DNA of 64,000 bases from an uncultured Faecalibacterium sp. (GCA_934525845.1 CAKSZS010000007.1:1-64000), one strand, 5' to 3'; counted from the first letter of the stretch, positions 16,671-24,637 are shown. Numbers and translations: made by a program. Notes: generated from the sequence alone by a model not told the origin.

Positions 16671-16801
16671 CGGGCAGGCCGACGGGAAGCTTTCCACGCA
16701 AATGCTTCGGGCCATTCCATCGCCCGCCCTATTGCCCTGCGGGCAACAGGGTCCCACCCCAGCGGATCATTTGCTTAGGAAACTTCCTGCCGTCCTGCCG
16801 G
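16671..16801 (-). repeat. MITE-like palindromic element, copy D2
   Basis: Inverted relative to D1. The left end (CGGGCAGGCC, then ACGGGAAGCTTTCC and ACGCAAATG) pairs with the right end (CATTTGCTTAGGAAACTTCC, then TGCCGTCCTGCCGG). The core hairpin is CCCTATTGCCC-TGC-GGGCAACAGGG, beside TCCATCGCCCGC. It sits in the 324-base yidD-yidC gap, which otherwise holds only hairpin array B. Confidence 0.8.
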
Positions 16802-16813
16802 GAAGAGACTTCT

Positions 16814-16891
16814 CTCATGCGCCGCAGCGCACATCGTTTTGCAGAGCAAAACATCATTGCGGCAGCGCATCATGCCGCAGGCACATCATTT
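16814..16891 (+). repeat. Hairpin array B: four small stem-loops separated by CATCAT-type spacers
   Basis: Consecutive hairpins TGCGC/GCGCA, TTTTGC/GCAAAA, TGCG/CGCA and TGCC/GGCA have 3-4-base loops (CGCA, AGA, GCAG, GCA). Spacers read ACATCG, ACATCAT, TCATG and ACATCAT, all in one orientation. It lies upstream of yidC in the same-strand gap. Smaller and less regular than arrays A and C. Confidence 0.75.
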
Positions 16892-16982
16892 CTTATCCAT
16901 CCAGCTTCTTGTGACGCGCTGCACTGTGGGCGGCGTGTCCTACGATAAAAAATAACACGTCCCGTGCCACAGACGGGGCAGA

Positions 16983-18056
16983 ATGGACAAAGGTATGAAC
17001 TTTTTCTACATCCTAAGCGCTCCTCTCGGCTATGTGATGGAGTGGATCTACAAGCTGCTCCCGAACTATGGCTGGGACATCATCCTCTTTACGCTGCTCA
17101 TCAACATCGTCAAGATCCCTCTGCAGCTCAGCCAGCAGAAGAGCATGGCCAAAATGTCGGCCTTCCAGCCCATGCTGCAGGAGATCCAGACCAAGTACAA
17201 GGATAAGCCCGAAAAGCAGCAGGAAGAAATGCTCAAGCTGCAGCAGGACTATGGCTATAAGCCCACCGCCGGCTGCGTGCCCATGCTGCTCAACTTCCTG
17301 GTCATCTTCGGCGTTATCGGTGTTGTTTACAACCCGCTGCAGCGCATCTTCCACATCAGTGCCGCTGCTCTGACCGCAGCCGGTGAGGCCCTGACCGCCG
17401 CCGGGGTTTCCTTTACCGCCATCACCCGCGACACCAACATCATTGCACAGGTCGTGGCCGGCAATTCCGGCGTGATCGGCTGCTTCAGCGCAGACCAGAT
17501 CGCCACCATCACCGAGTTCAGCCAGCACATGAACTTCCTGGGCATCGACCTGACCCGCATCCCGCAGATCGGCCTGTCGCTGGACCTGGTGCTGCCGCTG
17601 CTGTCCGTGGTGACCATGTTCCTGTCCACCCACATCAGCATGAAGGCCTCCGGCCAGCAGATGCAGGGCAGCATGAAGGTGACCATGTACCTGATGCCGC
17701 TGATGTATCTGTTCTTCTGCTTTACCTACCCGCTGGCATTCTCGCTGTACTACGTCATTTCCAACATCGTGATGACCGTGCAGACCCAGGTCATGCGCAA
17801 GATCTACGACCCCGAGAAGATGCGCAAGGAAGTGGAAGCTCAGATCGAAGAAAAGAAAAAGCAGCAGAAGCGCGGCGTGAAGAACACCACCGTGCAGGTC
17901 ACCGACCCCAAGACCGGCAAGACCGTGGAAAAGAACCTTTCCGCCAGCGAGATGAACAAGCGCCGCCTGGAGTATGCCCGTCAGCTGGACGCCGAGCGCT
18001 ACAAGGACGAGCGCACCGTGCCGCTGAGTGAGCTGAACAAGCAGGACAAGGAATAA
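16983..18056 (+). CDS. yidC: Membrane protein insertase YidC/OxaA/SpoIIIJ
   Basis: A 357-residue insertase with five membrane segments and a long C-terminal basic, coiled tail (EEKKKQQKRGVKN). No lipoprotein signal peptide is evident; it begins MDKGMNFFYILSAPLGYVMEW. Aligned by the SMAKM motif, the hydrophilic-groove Arg (E. coli R366 position) is Asn, with a Lys three residues on (INIVKIPLQLSQQKSMAKM). ATG 16983 is taken; 16995 is an alternative. An interior insertion (about 115-180) replaces the short loop of many homologues. It is followed 18 bases later by jag. Confidence 0.93.
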   Translation: MDKGMNFFYILSAPLGYVMEWIYKLLPNYGWDIILFTLLINIVKIPLQLSQQKSMAKMSAFQPMLQEIQTKYKDKPEKQQEEMLKLQQDYGYKPTAGCVPMLLNFLVIFGVIGVVYNPLQRIFHISAAALTAAGEALTAAGVSFTAITRDTNIIAQVVAGNSGVIGCFSADQIATITEFSQHMNFLGIDLTRIPQIGLSLDLVLPLLSVVTMFLSTHISMKASGQQMQGSMKVTMYLMPLMYLFFCFTYPLAFSLYYVISNIVMTVQTQVMRKIYDPEKMRKEVEAQIEEKKKQQKRGVKNTTVQVTDPKTGKTVEKNLSASEMNKRRLEYARQLDAERYKDERTVPLSELNKQDKE

Positions 18057-18074
18057 CAAGGGAGGACAACGGTT

Positions 18075-19241
18075 ATGATCCGTACACAGGAAGCGACCGG
18101 CAAGACGGTCGATGAAGCACGCGCCAACGCCTGCGCTTTGCTGGGTGTGCAGGCGGATGATCTGAATGTCAGCTATGAGGTGCTGGAAATGCCGCAGAAG
18201 ACCGGCTTTCTGGGCCTGAAGCTTACGCCCGCCAAGGTGCGTGTGAGCGTGGAAGAGCCGGATGCCCCGGCAGCGGCGCCCGCTGCGGAAACTCCCGCAG
18301 AAGTTTCTGCTCCGGCAGAAGCGGCACCGGCCGAGACCCCGGCGGAAGAAGCCGTTCCGGCACCCGCCGAAGAGGCCCCGGCAGAGGAAAAGGCCGGGGA
18401 GACTGCCCCTGCGGCCGAGCCGGCAGAAGCACCGGCTGCGGAAGAAGCCGAGGTGGAAGTTCCCATCAACATCGAGGAAAACAACAAGGTCAAGGCTGCG
18501 GTGGAATACCTGCAGGAAGTCATCGCCAAGATGGGCGTGGAGAATGTGACCTTCAGCGCCGTGCAGAAGGGCGAAGCCACCATCATCCGTCTGGACGGCG
18601 AGCACCTGGGTGCCCTGATCGGCCGCCGCGGCGAGACCATGGAGAGCCTGTCCTATCTGGCAAGCCTGGTGGCCAACCGCCTGGAAGGCGATTACATCAA
18701 GCTGGGCCTGGATGTGGCCGGCTACCGCGACAAGCGCGAGAGCGACCTGACCGCCCTGGCACAGCGCATTGGTGCCAAGGTGCGCAAGACCGGCCGCAGC
18801 TTCGCCATGGAACCCATGAACCCCTACGAGCGCCGCATCATCCACTCTGCCATCAGCAAGATGGAGGGTGTGCGCAGTGAGAGCAAGGGTGAGGGCCGTG
18901 ACCGCCGTGTGGTCATCTACTCCACCGCACCCGATGCCCAGACCGACAACACCTACAGCGAGCGCCGTCCCCGCGGCGGACGCGGCGGCAAGGACCGCCG
19001 CCCCGGCGGAAACCGCAATGGCGGTTATCGCGGCGGCAGCCGTTCCGACCGCGGCGACCGGAAGAATGACCGCGGCGGCTACCGCGGAGGCCGCAACAGC
19101 AGCCGCGGCCCGCGTCCTTCCGGTGTGCCGGAGCGCACCTATGCACCCCGTGATGCCGAGGATGCTGCACCGGTAGCACCCAAGCGCACCGAGCGCGTGG
19201 ACGATTTTGCCGATTTCAGCTTTGGCAAGATCGAGCTGTAA
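18075..19241 (+). CDS. jag: Jag/KhpB RNA-binding protein (Jag-N, KH, R3H) with Ala/Glu linker and RG-rich tail
   Basis: A 388-residue RNA-binding protein, longer than the usual 200-260. Jag-N domain is about residues 1-58. A Pro/Ala/Glu low-complexity linker follows (about 60-133). The KH domain carries LIGRRGETMESLSYL, and the R3H domain follows (MEPMNPYERRIIHSAIS). The C-terminal tail (about 295-360) is an Arg/Gly-rich disordered region with repeated RGG/RGGR words. It is directly downstream of yidC as in most Firmicutes. The RGG tail is unusual for this family and could add RNA binding or phase separation, which is inference. Confidence 0.93.
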   Translation: MIRTQEATGKTVDEARANACALLGVQADDLNVSYEVLEMPQKTGFLGLKLTPAKVRVSVEEPDAPAAAPAAETPAEVSAPAEAAPAETPAEEAVPAPAEEAPAEEKAGETAPAAEPAEAPAAEEAEVEVPINIEENNKVKAAVEYLQEVIAKMGVENVTFSAVQKGEATIIRLDGEHLGALIGRRGETMESLSYLASLVANRLEGDYIKLGLDVAGYRDKRESDLTALAQRIGAKVRKTGRSFAMEPMNPYERRIIHSAISKMEGVRSESKGEGRDRRVVIYSTAPDAQTDNTYSERRPRGGRGGKDRRPGGNRNGGYRGGSRSDRGDRKNDRGGYRGGRNSSRGPRPSGVPERTYAPRDAEDAAPVAPKRTERVDDFADFSFGKIEL

Positions 19242-19255
19242 TTTCTGAGCGACCC

Positions 19256-19288
19256 AGGACCTCCTGCCATCCGGCGGGAGGTCTTTTT
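19256..19288 (+). terminator. Intrinsic terminator after jag
   Basis: GACCTCC (19258-19264) pairs with GGAGGTC (19277-19283), followed by TTTTT. Confidence 0.9.
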
Positions 19289-19303
19289 GCGCAGAGGAAC
19301 GGA

Positions 19304-19335
19304 TTTTCCACCGTCTCCCGGGAAAACGTGGAAAA
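19304..19335. repeat. 32-bp dyad, copy 2, upstream of mnmE
   Basis: Arms TTTTCCAC (19304-19311) and GTGGAAAA (19328-19335) surround a centre containing TCTCCCGGGAAA, one mismatch from the Bacillus Noc-site core TTTCCCGGGAAA. It sits just upstream of a likely mnmE promoter (TGG-TAAAAT, -10 at 19363-19368), touching the -35 area, so binding there would affect mnmE transcription. Confidence 0.7.
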
Positions 19336-19455
19336 AGTGTATCATTCCGCCGGATTTCGTGGTAAAATGAAACCTACGGGTGGCATTTCAGACCCGGCAG
19401 AAAGAAGAGCATTGCGGTGTCCTGGACCAACAGGCACGCTGAAAGGATAACCATC

Positions 19456-20826
19456 ATGCAGGAAACGACCATTGCAGCCATTGCCACCGCCCCGGGTGCC
19501 GGAGGCATCGCGGTGGTGCGCCTGTCCGGCGGGCAGAGCTATGCCGTGGCGGAACAGGTGTTCCGCCCGGCCAGTCCTTCCAAAACGGTGCGGGACGCCA
19601 AGGGCTACACAGCCCTGTTCGGCCATTTCGTGGAGGGCGGGGAAGTGTTCGACGAGGGCGTGGCCCTGTTCTTCCGGGCACCCCACAGCTACACCGGCGA
19701 GGATGTGGTGGAGCTTTCCTGTCACGGCGGCAATGCCGTTGCCCGTCGTCTGGTAGAAGCCTGTCTCGCGGCCGGTGCCCAGCCCGCCGCGCCCGGTGAG
19801 TACACCCGCCGCGCATTCCTGAACGGCAAGCTGGGCCTGACCCAGGCGGAGGCGGTCATGGATCTGATCTCGGCGGACGGGCGGCAGGGGGCCGCGCTGG
19901 CCAATGCGGCCCTGTCCGGTGCGCTGGCCAAGAAGATCGGGGAGCAGAAGGATGCCCTCACCGCCCTGCAGGCCCATCTGGCCGCGTGGGTGGACTTCCC
20001 GGAAGAAGATGTTCCGGAGCTGGACGAAGCCCATCTGCGCACCGTGCTGGGCGGCGTGCAGGAAGCGCTGGACGGCCTGATCCGGAATTACAGCGCGGAT
20101 ACTGTTCTGCGGGAGGGCGTGGACTGCGCCATCGTGGGCCGCCCCAATGCGGGCAAATCCACCCTGCTGAACCTGCTGGCCGGGTTCGACCGCGCCATTG
20201 TGACGCCGGTGGCGGGCACCACCCGCGACGTGGTGGAGCAGGCAGTGCAGCTGGGGGACATCCGGCTGAACCTGTTCGACACTGCAGGTCTGCGGGAAAC
20301 CGAAGACGCCATCGAGGCGGAAGGTATCCGCCGAAGCTGGAAAAAACTGGAAGAAGCCGGCCTGGTCCTGGCCGTGTTCGACGGTTCGGAGCCGCCCACC
20401 CGGGAGGACCTGGAACTGGCCCTGCGCTGTGCCGGCCGGCCGGCCATCGCCCTCATCAACAAGGAGGACAAGCCCACGCAGTTTGACGCGGAGCTGATCG
20501 CGCAGGATTTTGCCATGGTGCTGCCGGTGTGCTGCCAGGAAGAGGGGAGCCGCAAGGTCATTGCGGCGGCGGTGGCCCGCCTGCTGGGTACGAACCAGAT
20601 CGACCCCCACGCCGCCAGCCTGTCCGGCCAGCGGCAGCTGTCCGCCGCACTCCGTGCACGGGACGCCGTGCAGGGAGCATTGGATGCCGCCGCAGGCGGC
20701 TTCGGGCTGGACGCCGTGTCGGTCTGCGTGGACGACGCGCTGTCGGCCCTCTGCGACCTGACCGGCGAGAACGCCTCGGAAGCTGTCATCGAACAGGTGT
20801 TCGAGCGGTTCTGTGTGGGAAAATAG
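19456..20826 (+). CDS. mnmE: tRNA uridine-5-carboxymethylaminomethyl modification GTPase MnmE
   Basis: A 456-residue GTPase that with MnmG modifies wobble uridine 34 of several tRNAs. There is an N-terminal folate-binding domain, an internal G domain with GRPNAGKSTLLN (G1), DTAGLRE (G3) and NKED (G4), and the C-terminal FCVGK motif with the catalytic Cys. ATG 19456 follows GAAAGGA. In most Firmicutes mnmG follows immediately; here a 225-bp palindromic element separates them. Confidence 0.97.
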   Translation: MQETTIAAIATAPGAGGIAVVRLSGGQSYAVAEQVFRPASPSKTVRDAKGYTALFGHFVEGGEVFDEGVALFFRAPHSYTGEDVVELSCHGGNAVARRLVEACLAAGAQPAAPGEYTRRAFLNGKLGLTQAEAVMDLISADGRQGAALANAALSGALAKKIGEQKDALTALQAHLAAWVDFPEEDVPELDEAHLRTVLGGVQEALDGLIRNYSADTVLREGVDCAIVGRPNAGKSTLLNLLAGFDRAIVTPVAGTTRDVVEQAVQLGDIRLNLFDTAGLRETEDAIEAEGIRRSWKKLEEAGLVLAVFDGSEPPTREDLELALRCAGRPAIALINKEDKPTQFDAELIAQDFAMVLPVCCQEEGSRKVIAAAVARLLGTNQIDPHAASLSGQRQLSAALRARDAVQGALDAAAGGFGLDAVSVCVDDALSALCDLTGENASEAVIEQVFERFCVGK

Positions 20827-20850
20827 TAAGGAAGTTCCGGTTATCGTAAC

Positions 20851-21075
20851 GGCATACTGGGAGTTTCTCCGAGGACCGTCCGCTGGGGTGGGACCCTGTT
20901 GCCGTAGGCAATAGGGCGGGCGATGGAATGACCTGCAACAGCGACGACTGCCGCCAGTGGCGGAAACAGGGAGAAGCTGTTGGGGCCGCGGCCAGCAAGA
21001 CGCAAGCGACAGCGAAGCGGATGCTGAGTGCCGCAACCCGTATTTCGTGTCCGAGGAGAAATCTCCCGGGATGCC
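20851..21075 (+). repeat. MITE-like palindromic element, long copy D3
   Basis: The 5' end GGCATACTGGGAGTTTCTCC matches, inverted, the 3' end (GGAGAAATCTCCCGGGATGCC region). The core CCCTGTTGCC-GTA-GGCAATAGGG and GGGCGGGCGATGGAATG is shared with D1 and D2. The following ~115 bases (from ACCTGCAACAGCGACGACTG to CCGTATTTCG) are specific to the long form. It is near-identical to D4 in reverse orientation. No gene is encoded. Confidence 0.85.
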
Positions 21076-21122
21076 ATCCACTGGTAAGCCATAAATCAAT
21101 CAAAGGAAAACCAAGAGAATTT

Positions 21123-22991
21123 ATGAACCATTTAGGAGACTATGACGTCATTGTCATTGGTGCCGGTCATGCCGGCATCGAAGCGGCCCACGCGGCGGCT
21201 GTTCTGGGCGCGAAGACCGCCGTGTTCACCATGAGCCTGGATGCCATCGGCAATATGCCCTGCAACCCCAGCATCGGCGGCACCGCAAAGGGAACGCTGG
21301 TGCGGGAGCTGGATGCCCTGGGCGGTGTGATGGGTCTGGCGGCGGACGCCACCTATCTGCAGAGCCGGATGCTCAACAAGGGCAAAGGCCCGGCGGTGCA
21401 CGCCCTGCGGGTGCAGACCGACCGCAAGCGCTACCACGAATACATGAAGCACGCGCTGGAACTGACCTCGGGTCTGGCCATCCATCAGGCCGAGGTAGTG
21501 GGCCTTGAGGTGGAGGAGGGCCATGTGAAGGGCGTGGTCACCCAGCTGAACGGCGAGTACAGCGCCAAGTGTGTGGTGCTGGCCACCGGCACGAATCTGG
21601 GCGGCAAAATTTTTGTGGGCGATGCCTGGTATGCCTCCGGCCCGGACGGGATGCACGCGGCCAACGCCCTGACCGAGAGCCTGAAAGCCGCCGGTCTGCC
21701 CCTGCGGCGGTTCAAGACCGGCACCCCGGCCCGCGTGCACCGGCGGAGCATCGACTTCTCGCAGCTGGAGTGCCAGCCCGGTGACCCGGACAACGAACTG
21801 CAGCCCTTCAGCTTCATGACCGATGCGCCCATGCACAACAAGGTGGAATGCTGGATCGCCTACACGAACCCGGAGACCCATAAGATCATTCTGGACAACA
21901 TCCAGCGCAGTCCGCTGTACGGCGGCATGATCGAGGGCGTCGGCCCGCGCTACTGCCCCTCCATCGAGGATAAGGTGGTGCGCTTTGCAGGCAAGGACCG
22001 CCACCCCATCTTTGTGGAGCCTTGCGGCGAGAACACGGAAGAAATGTATTTGCAGGGTGCATCCAGCAGTCTGCCGGAAGACGTGCAGAACGCCTTCTAT
22101 CGGAGCATCAAGGGCTTCGAACACATTGAAATTTTACGCCCGGCGTATGCCATCGAGTACGACTGCGTAGACCCCACCAGTCTGGAAGCCACCCTGGAAA
22201 GCAAGGTGGTGCGGGGCCTGTACGGGGCAGGGCAGTTCAACGGCACCTCCGGTTACGAGGAAGCCGCCGCGCAGGGCCTGCTGGCCGGTCTGAACGCCGC
22301 CCGCAATGCCCTGGGCAAAGAGCAGCTCATCCTGCCGCGCCACACGAGCTATCTGGGCACTCTGGTGGATGATCTGGTGACCAAGGGCGTCATGGACCCC
22401 TACCGCATGATGACCAGCCGCAGTGAATACCGGCTGACCCTGCGGCAGGACAACGCCGACACCCGCCTGACCCCCATCGGCCGGGAATACGGTCTGGTAC
22501 AGGAGGACCGCTGGGCCAAGTACCAGCATACCCAGGGCATTCTGGATGCCGAGCGCCGCCGCCTGCACGACACCCATCTGCGCACGGCAGACCTGCAGGC
22601 GGCCATGACCGCGGCGGGTCTGGCGCCGGCGGCAGAGGGCGGCATTGCAGAAGAGCTTCTGCGCCGCCCGGAGATCCACTACGATCTGCTGGCCGGGGTC
22701 ATCGGCTGGGGAGAGGGGATCACCCCCATGCTGGCCGAGCGGCTGGAAACCGAGATCAAGTATGCGGGCTACATTGCCCGGCAGGACCGCATGATCAAAG
22801 ACGTGGCCCGCCACGAGAAGACGCTCATCCCGGAAGACTTTTCCTACGAAGGCCTGACCGGCCTGACGCTGGAAGCCCGCGAGAAGCTGGCCCGCATCCG
22901 TCCGAAGAACCTGGGCCAGGCGGGACGCATCCCCGGCGTGTCGCCGTCGGATGTGGCACAATTGAGCATTGCGCTGGCGGCGAAGAAGTAA
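21123..22991 (+). CDS. mnmG: tRNA uridine-5-carboxymethylaminomethyl modification enzyme MnmG
   Basis: A 622-residue FAD/NADH enzyme, partner of MnmE. The FAD-binding motif is VIVIGAGHAGIEAAHAAA at the N-terminus, followed by NPSIGGTAKGTLVRELDALGG and the C-terminal RPEIHYDLL helical region. Start ATG 21123 (MNHLGDYD) is chosen because the frame upstream runs through repeat D3. The ribosome site is weak (AAAGGA, about 15 bases away). The gene is bracketed by two inverted 225-bp repeats. Confidence 0.96.
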   Translation: MNHLGDYDVIVIGAGHAGIEAAHAAAVLGAKTAVFTMSLDAIGNMPCNPSIGGTAKGTLVRELDALGGVMGLAADATYLQSRMLNKGKGPAVHALRVQTDRKRYHEYMKHALELTSGLAIHQAEVVGLEVEEGHVKGVVTQLNGEYSAKCVVLATGTNLGGKIFVGDAWYASGPDGMHAANALTESLKAAGLPLRRFKTGTPARVHRRSIDFSQLECQPGDPDNELQPFSFMTDAPMHNKVECWIAYTNPETHKIILDNIQRSPLYGGMIEGVGPRYCPSIEDKVVRFAGKDRHPIFVEPCGENTEEMYLQGASSSLPEDVQNAFYRSIKGFEHIEILRPAYAIEYDCVDPTSLEATLESKVVRGLYGAGQFNGTSGYEEAAAQGLLAGLNAARNALGKEQLILPRHTSYLGTLVDDLVTKGVMDPYRMMTSRSEYRLTLRQDNADTRLTPIGREYGLVQEDRWAKYQHTQGILDAERRRLHDTHLRTADLQAAMTAAGLAPAAEGGIAEELLRRPEIHYDLLAGVIGWGEGITPMLAERLETEIKYAGYIARQDRMIKDVARHEKTLIPEDFSYEGLTGLTLEAREKLARIRPKNLGQAGRIPGVSPSDVAQLSIALAAKK

Positions 22992-22999
22992 TGGAGGAT

Positions 23000-23030
23000 G
23001 TTCTCTTTTTTTGGGGGCGCAAAAGAGAAC
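23000..23030 (+). terminator. Hairpin after mnmG
   Basis: GTTCTCTTTT (23000-23009) pairs with AAAAGAGAAC (23021-23030) just after the mnmG stop. There is no T-run beyond it, so it is a 3' stabiliser or weak terminator. Confidence 0.45.
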
Positions 23031-23036
23031 TGGGTC

Positions 23037-23261
23037 GGCAGACCGGGAGCATTCTCTTCGGACGCGAAATACGGGTTGCGGCACCCAGCATCCGCTTCGC
23101 TGTCGCTTGCGTCTTGCTGGCCGCGGCCCCAACAGCTTCTCCCTGTTTCCGCCACTGGCGGCAGTCGTCGCTGTTGCAGGTCATTCCATCGCCCGCCCTA
23201 TTGCCTTCGGCAACAGGGTCCCACCCCAGCGGACGGTCCTCAGAGAAACTCCCGGTCTGCC
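23037..23261 (-). repeat. MITE-like palindromic element, long copy D4
   Basis: It is the reverse complement of D3 with roughly a dozen differences, most of them at the tips. Its ends GGCAGACCGGGAG and CTCCCGGTCTGCC are inverted repeats. The core hairpin CCCTATTGCC-TTC-GGCAACAGGG changes together on both arms relative to D1. It lies between mnmG and the prolyl-tRNA deacylase. Confidence 0.85.
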
Positions 23262-23290
23262 AGATGCAAAGTAGAAAAGAGTGAACACTG

Positions 23291-23848
23291 ATGGAACAAC
23301 TGACCTTATACGAGGGCCGTCCGGCGGACTGCACGGGGCGGCTGGAAAAAGAGATCCGCACGTATGATTTTCTGGACAAGCTGAGCATCCCGTATTGGCG
23401 CACCGATCATGCGTGGATGAGAGCCGACACCATGGAAGACTGCCGGGTCATTGACGCCTGCCTGGGGGCTACCGTGTGCAAGAACCTGTTTCTGTGCAAC
23501 CGGCAGAAGACGAACTTCTATCTGCTCATGATGCCGGGGGACAAGCCCTTCAAGACCAAGGAGCTTTCCCATCAGCTGGGCATTGCCCGCCTGAGCTTTG
23601 CGTCTCCCGAAGACATGGAGCAGTATCTGGACTGCACGCCCGGCTCTTCCTCCATCATGGGATTGATGAATGACCCGGACGACCGTGTGCAGCTGCTCAT
23701 GGATGAAGACATCCGGGAAGGGGAGTACCTGGGGTGCCATCCCTGCATCAACACCTCCTCGCTCAAACTGCGCACGGCGGATGTGCTGAACGTCTATCTG
23801 CCGGCTGTGCATCACACGCCGGTCTTTGTGCACCTCACCGGTGAATGA
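23291..23848 (+). CDS. Prolyl-tRNA deacylase (YbaK/ProX family)
   Basis: A 185-residue editing enzyme that hydrolyses misacylated tRNA(Pro), usually Ala- or Cys-tRNA(Pro), in trans. The family lysine lies in ATVCKNLFLCNRQKTNFYLLMM, and the GxxP-type loop region is CTPGSSSIMGLMND. It is similar in length and motif to the stand-alone PrdX/ProXp-ala group. It starts at ATG 23291 and lies 16 bases before rsmG, an uncommon insertion in the mnmG-rsmG block. Confidence 0.85.
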   Translation: MEQLTLYEGRPADCTGRLEKEIRTYDFLDKLSIPYWRTDHAWMRADTMEDCRVIDACLGATVCKNLFLCNRQKTNFYLLMMPGDKPFKTKELSHQLGIARLSFASPEDMEQYLDCTPGSSSIMGLMNDPDDRVQLLMDEDIREGEYLGCHPCINTSSLKLRTADVLNVYLPAVHHTPVFVHLTGE

Positions 23849-23864
23849 CAGAAAGGAACGATCT

Positions 23865-24572
23865 ATGATCAATAAACAACGGCTGGAGGCCAAATGTTCT
23901 ACATGGAACATCGTCCTTACCGGCACCCAGCTGGACCAGCTGGACGCTTTTGCACAGATCCTTGTGGACTACAACCAGAAGGTCAACCTGACCGCCATCA
24001 CCGACCCCGAGGGCATTGAGGATAAGCATTTTCTCGACAGTCTGCTCTTTGCCAGCCAGCCCGAAGTAGCGGGCCGTATGGTGGATGTGGGCGCGGGCGC
24101 GGGCTTCCCGGGCATCGTGACCAAGATCTACAAGCCGGACCTGGAACTCACTCTGATGGAACCCACCGGCAAGCGGGTGGAGTTTCTGAAGTATGCCTGC
24201 GCCCAGCTGGGGCTGACCGGGGTGGAGTTCGCCAAGGAGCGCGCCGAGGAAGCGGCCCGCAAGGTCTGGCGGGAACAATTCGATCTGGCCTCTGCCCGCG
24301 CCGTGGCGGCTCTGCCCATGCTGGCCGAGTACTGCCTGCCGCTGGTGAAGGTGGGCGGAAACTTCCTGGCCATGAAGGGCGCTTCCGGCGAGGAAGAGCT
24401 GGCGGCGGCCCGGGGTGCCATCCGGAAGCTGGGCGGCGAATACCAGGAGACCCGCACCCTGCATCTGCCCGGCGGCGACACCCGCACCCTGATTTTGTGC
24501 AAAAAGATTTCGCAAACTCCGACAGCCTATCCCAGAAACGGCGGAAAGATCGCAAAAAGTCCGCTGAAATAA
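23865..24572 (+). CDS. rsmG: 16S rRNA (guanine527-N7)-methyltransferase RsmG
   Basis: A 235-residue SAM-dependent methyltransferase acting on G527 of 16S rRNA. Motif I is MVDVGAGAGFPGIV, with the following LMEPTGKRVEFLK loop and SARAVAALPMLAEY. ATG 23865 follows GAAAGGA. A parS-like site lies in codons 11-16 (KCSTWN). Synteny with noc and parA downstream matches Bacillus. Confidence 0.95.
   Translation: MINKQRLEAKCSTWNIVLTGTQLDQLDAFAQILVDYNQKVNLTAITDPEGIEDKHFLDSLLFASQPEVAGRMVDVGAGAGFPGIVTKIYKPDLELTLMEPTGKRVEFLKYACAQLGLTGVEFAKERAEEAARKVWREQFDLASARAVAALPMLAEYCLPLVKVGGNFLAMKGASGEEELAAARGAIRKLGGEYQETRTLHLPGGDTRTLILCKKISQTPTAYPRNGGKIAKSPLK
23895..23910. promoter_or_regulatory. parS: parS site inside rsmG
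   Basis: TGTTCTACATGGAACA is a near-palindrome one base from the reverse complement of the site upstream of parA, and close to the Firmicute parS consensus TGTTNCACGTGAAACA. Translated in the opposite strand it reads MFHVEH, the familiar parS-derived peptide. Confidence 0.85.
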
Positions 24573-24598
24573 CGCACCATCGAGAAGAATGAAACGAA

Positions 24599-24631
24599 CC
24601 CTGCCGAACGAAAATTCTGGCAGGGCTTTTT
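24599..24631 (+). terminator. Intrinsic terminator after rsmG
   Basis: CCCTGCC (24599-24605) pairs with GGCAGGG (24619-24625), followed by CTTTTT. Confidence 0.9.
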
Positions 24632-24637
24632 GTTGTG

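Noticed and set aside
20928..21122. N-terminal extension of MnmG
   Set aside because: The upstream frame runs through repeat D3; the family N-terminus is at 21123.
20851..23261. Insertion sequences at the mnmG flanks
   Set aside because: The elements are only 225 bp and contain no transposase frame, so they are at most non-autonomous.
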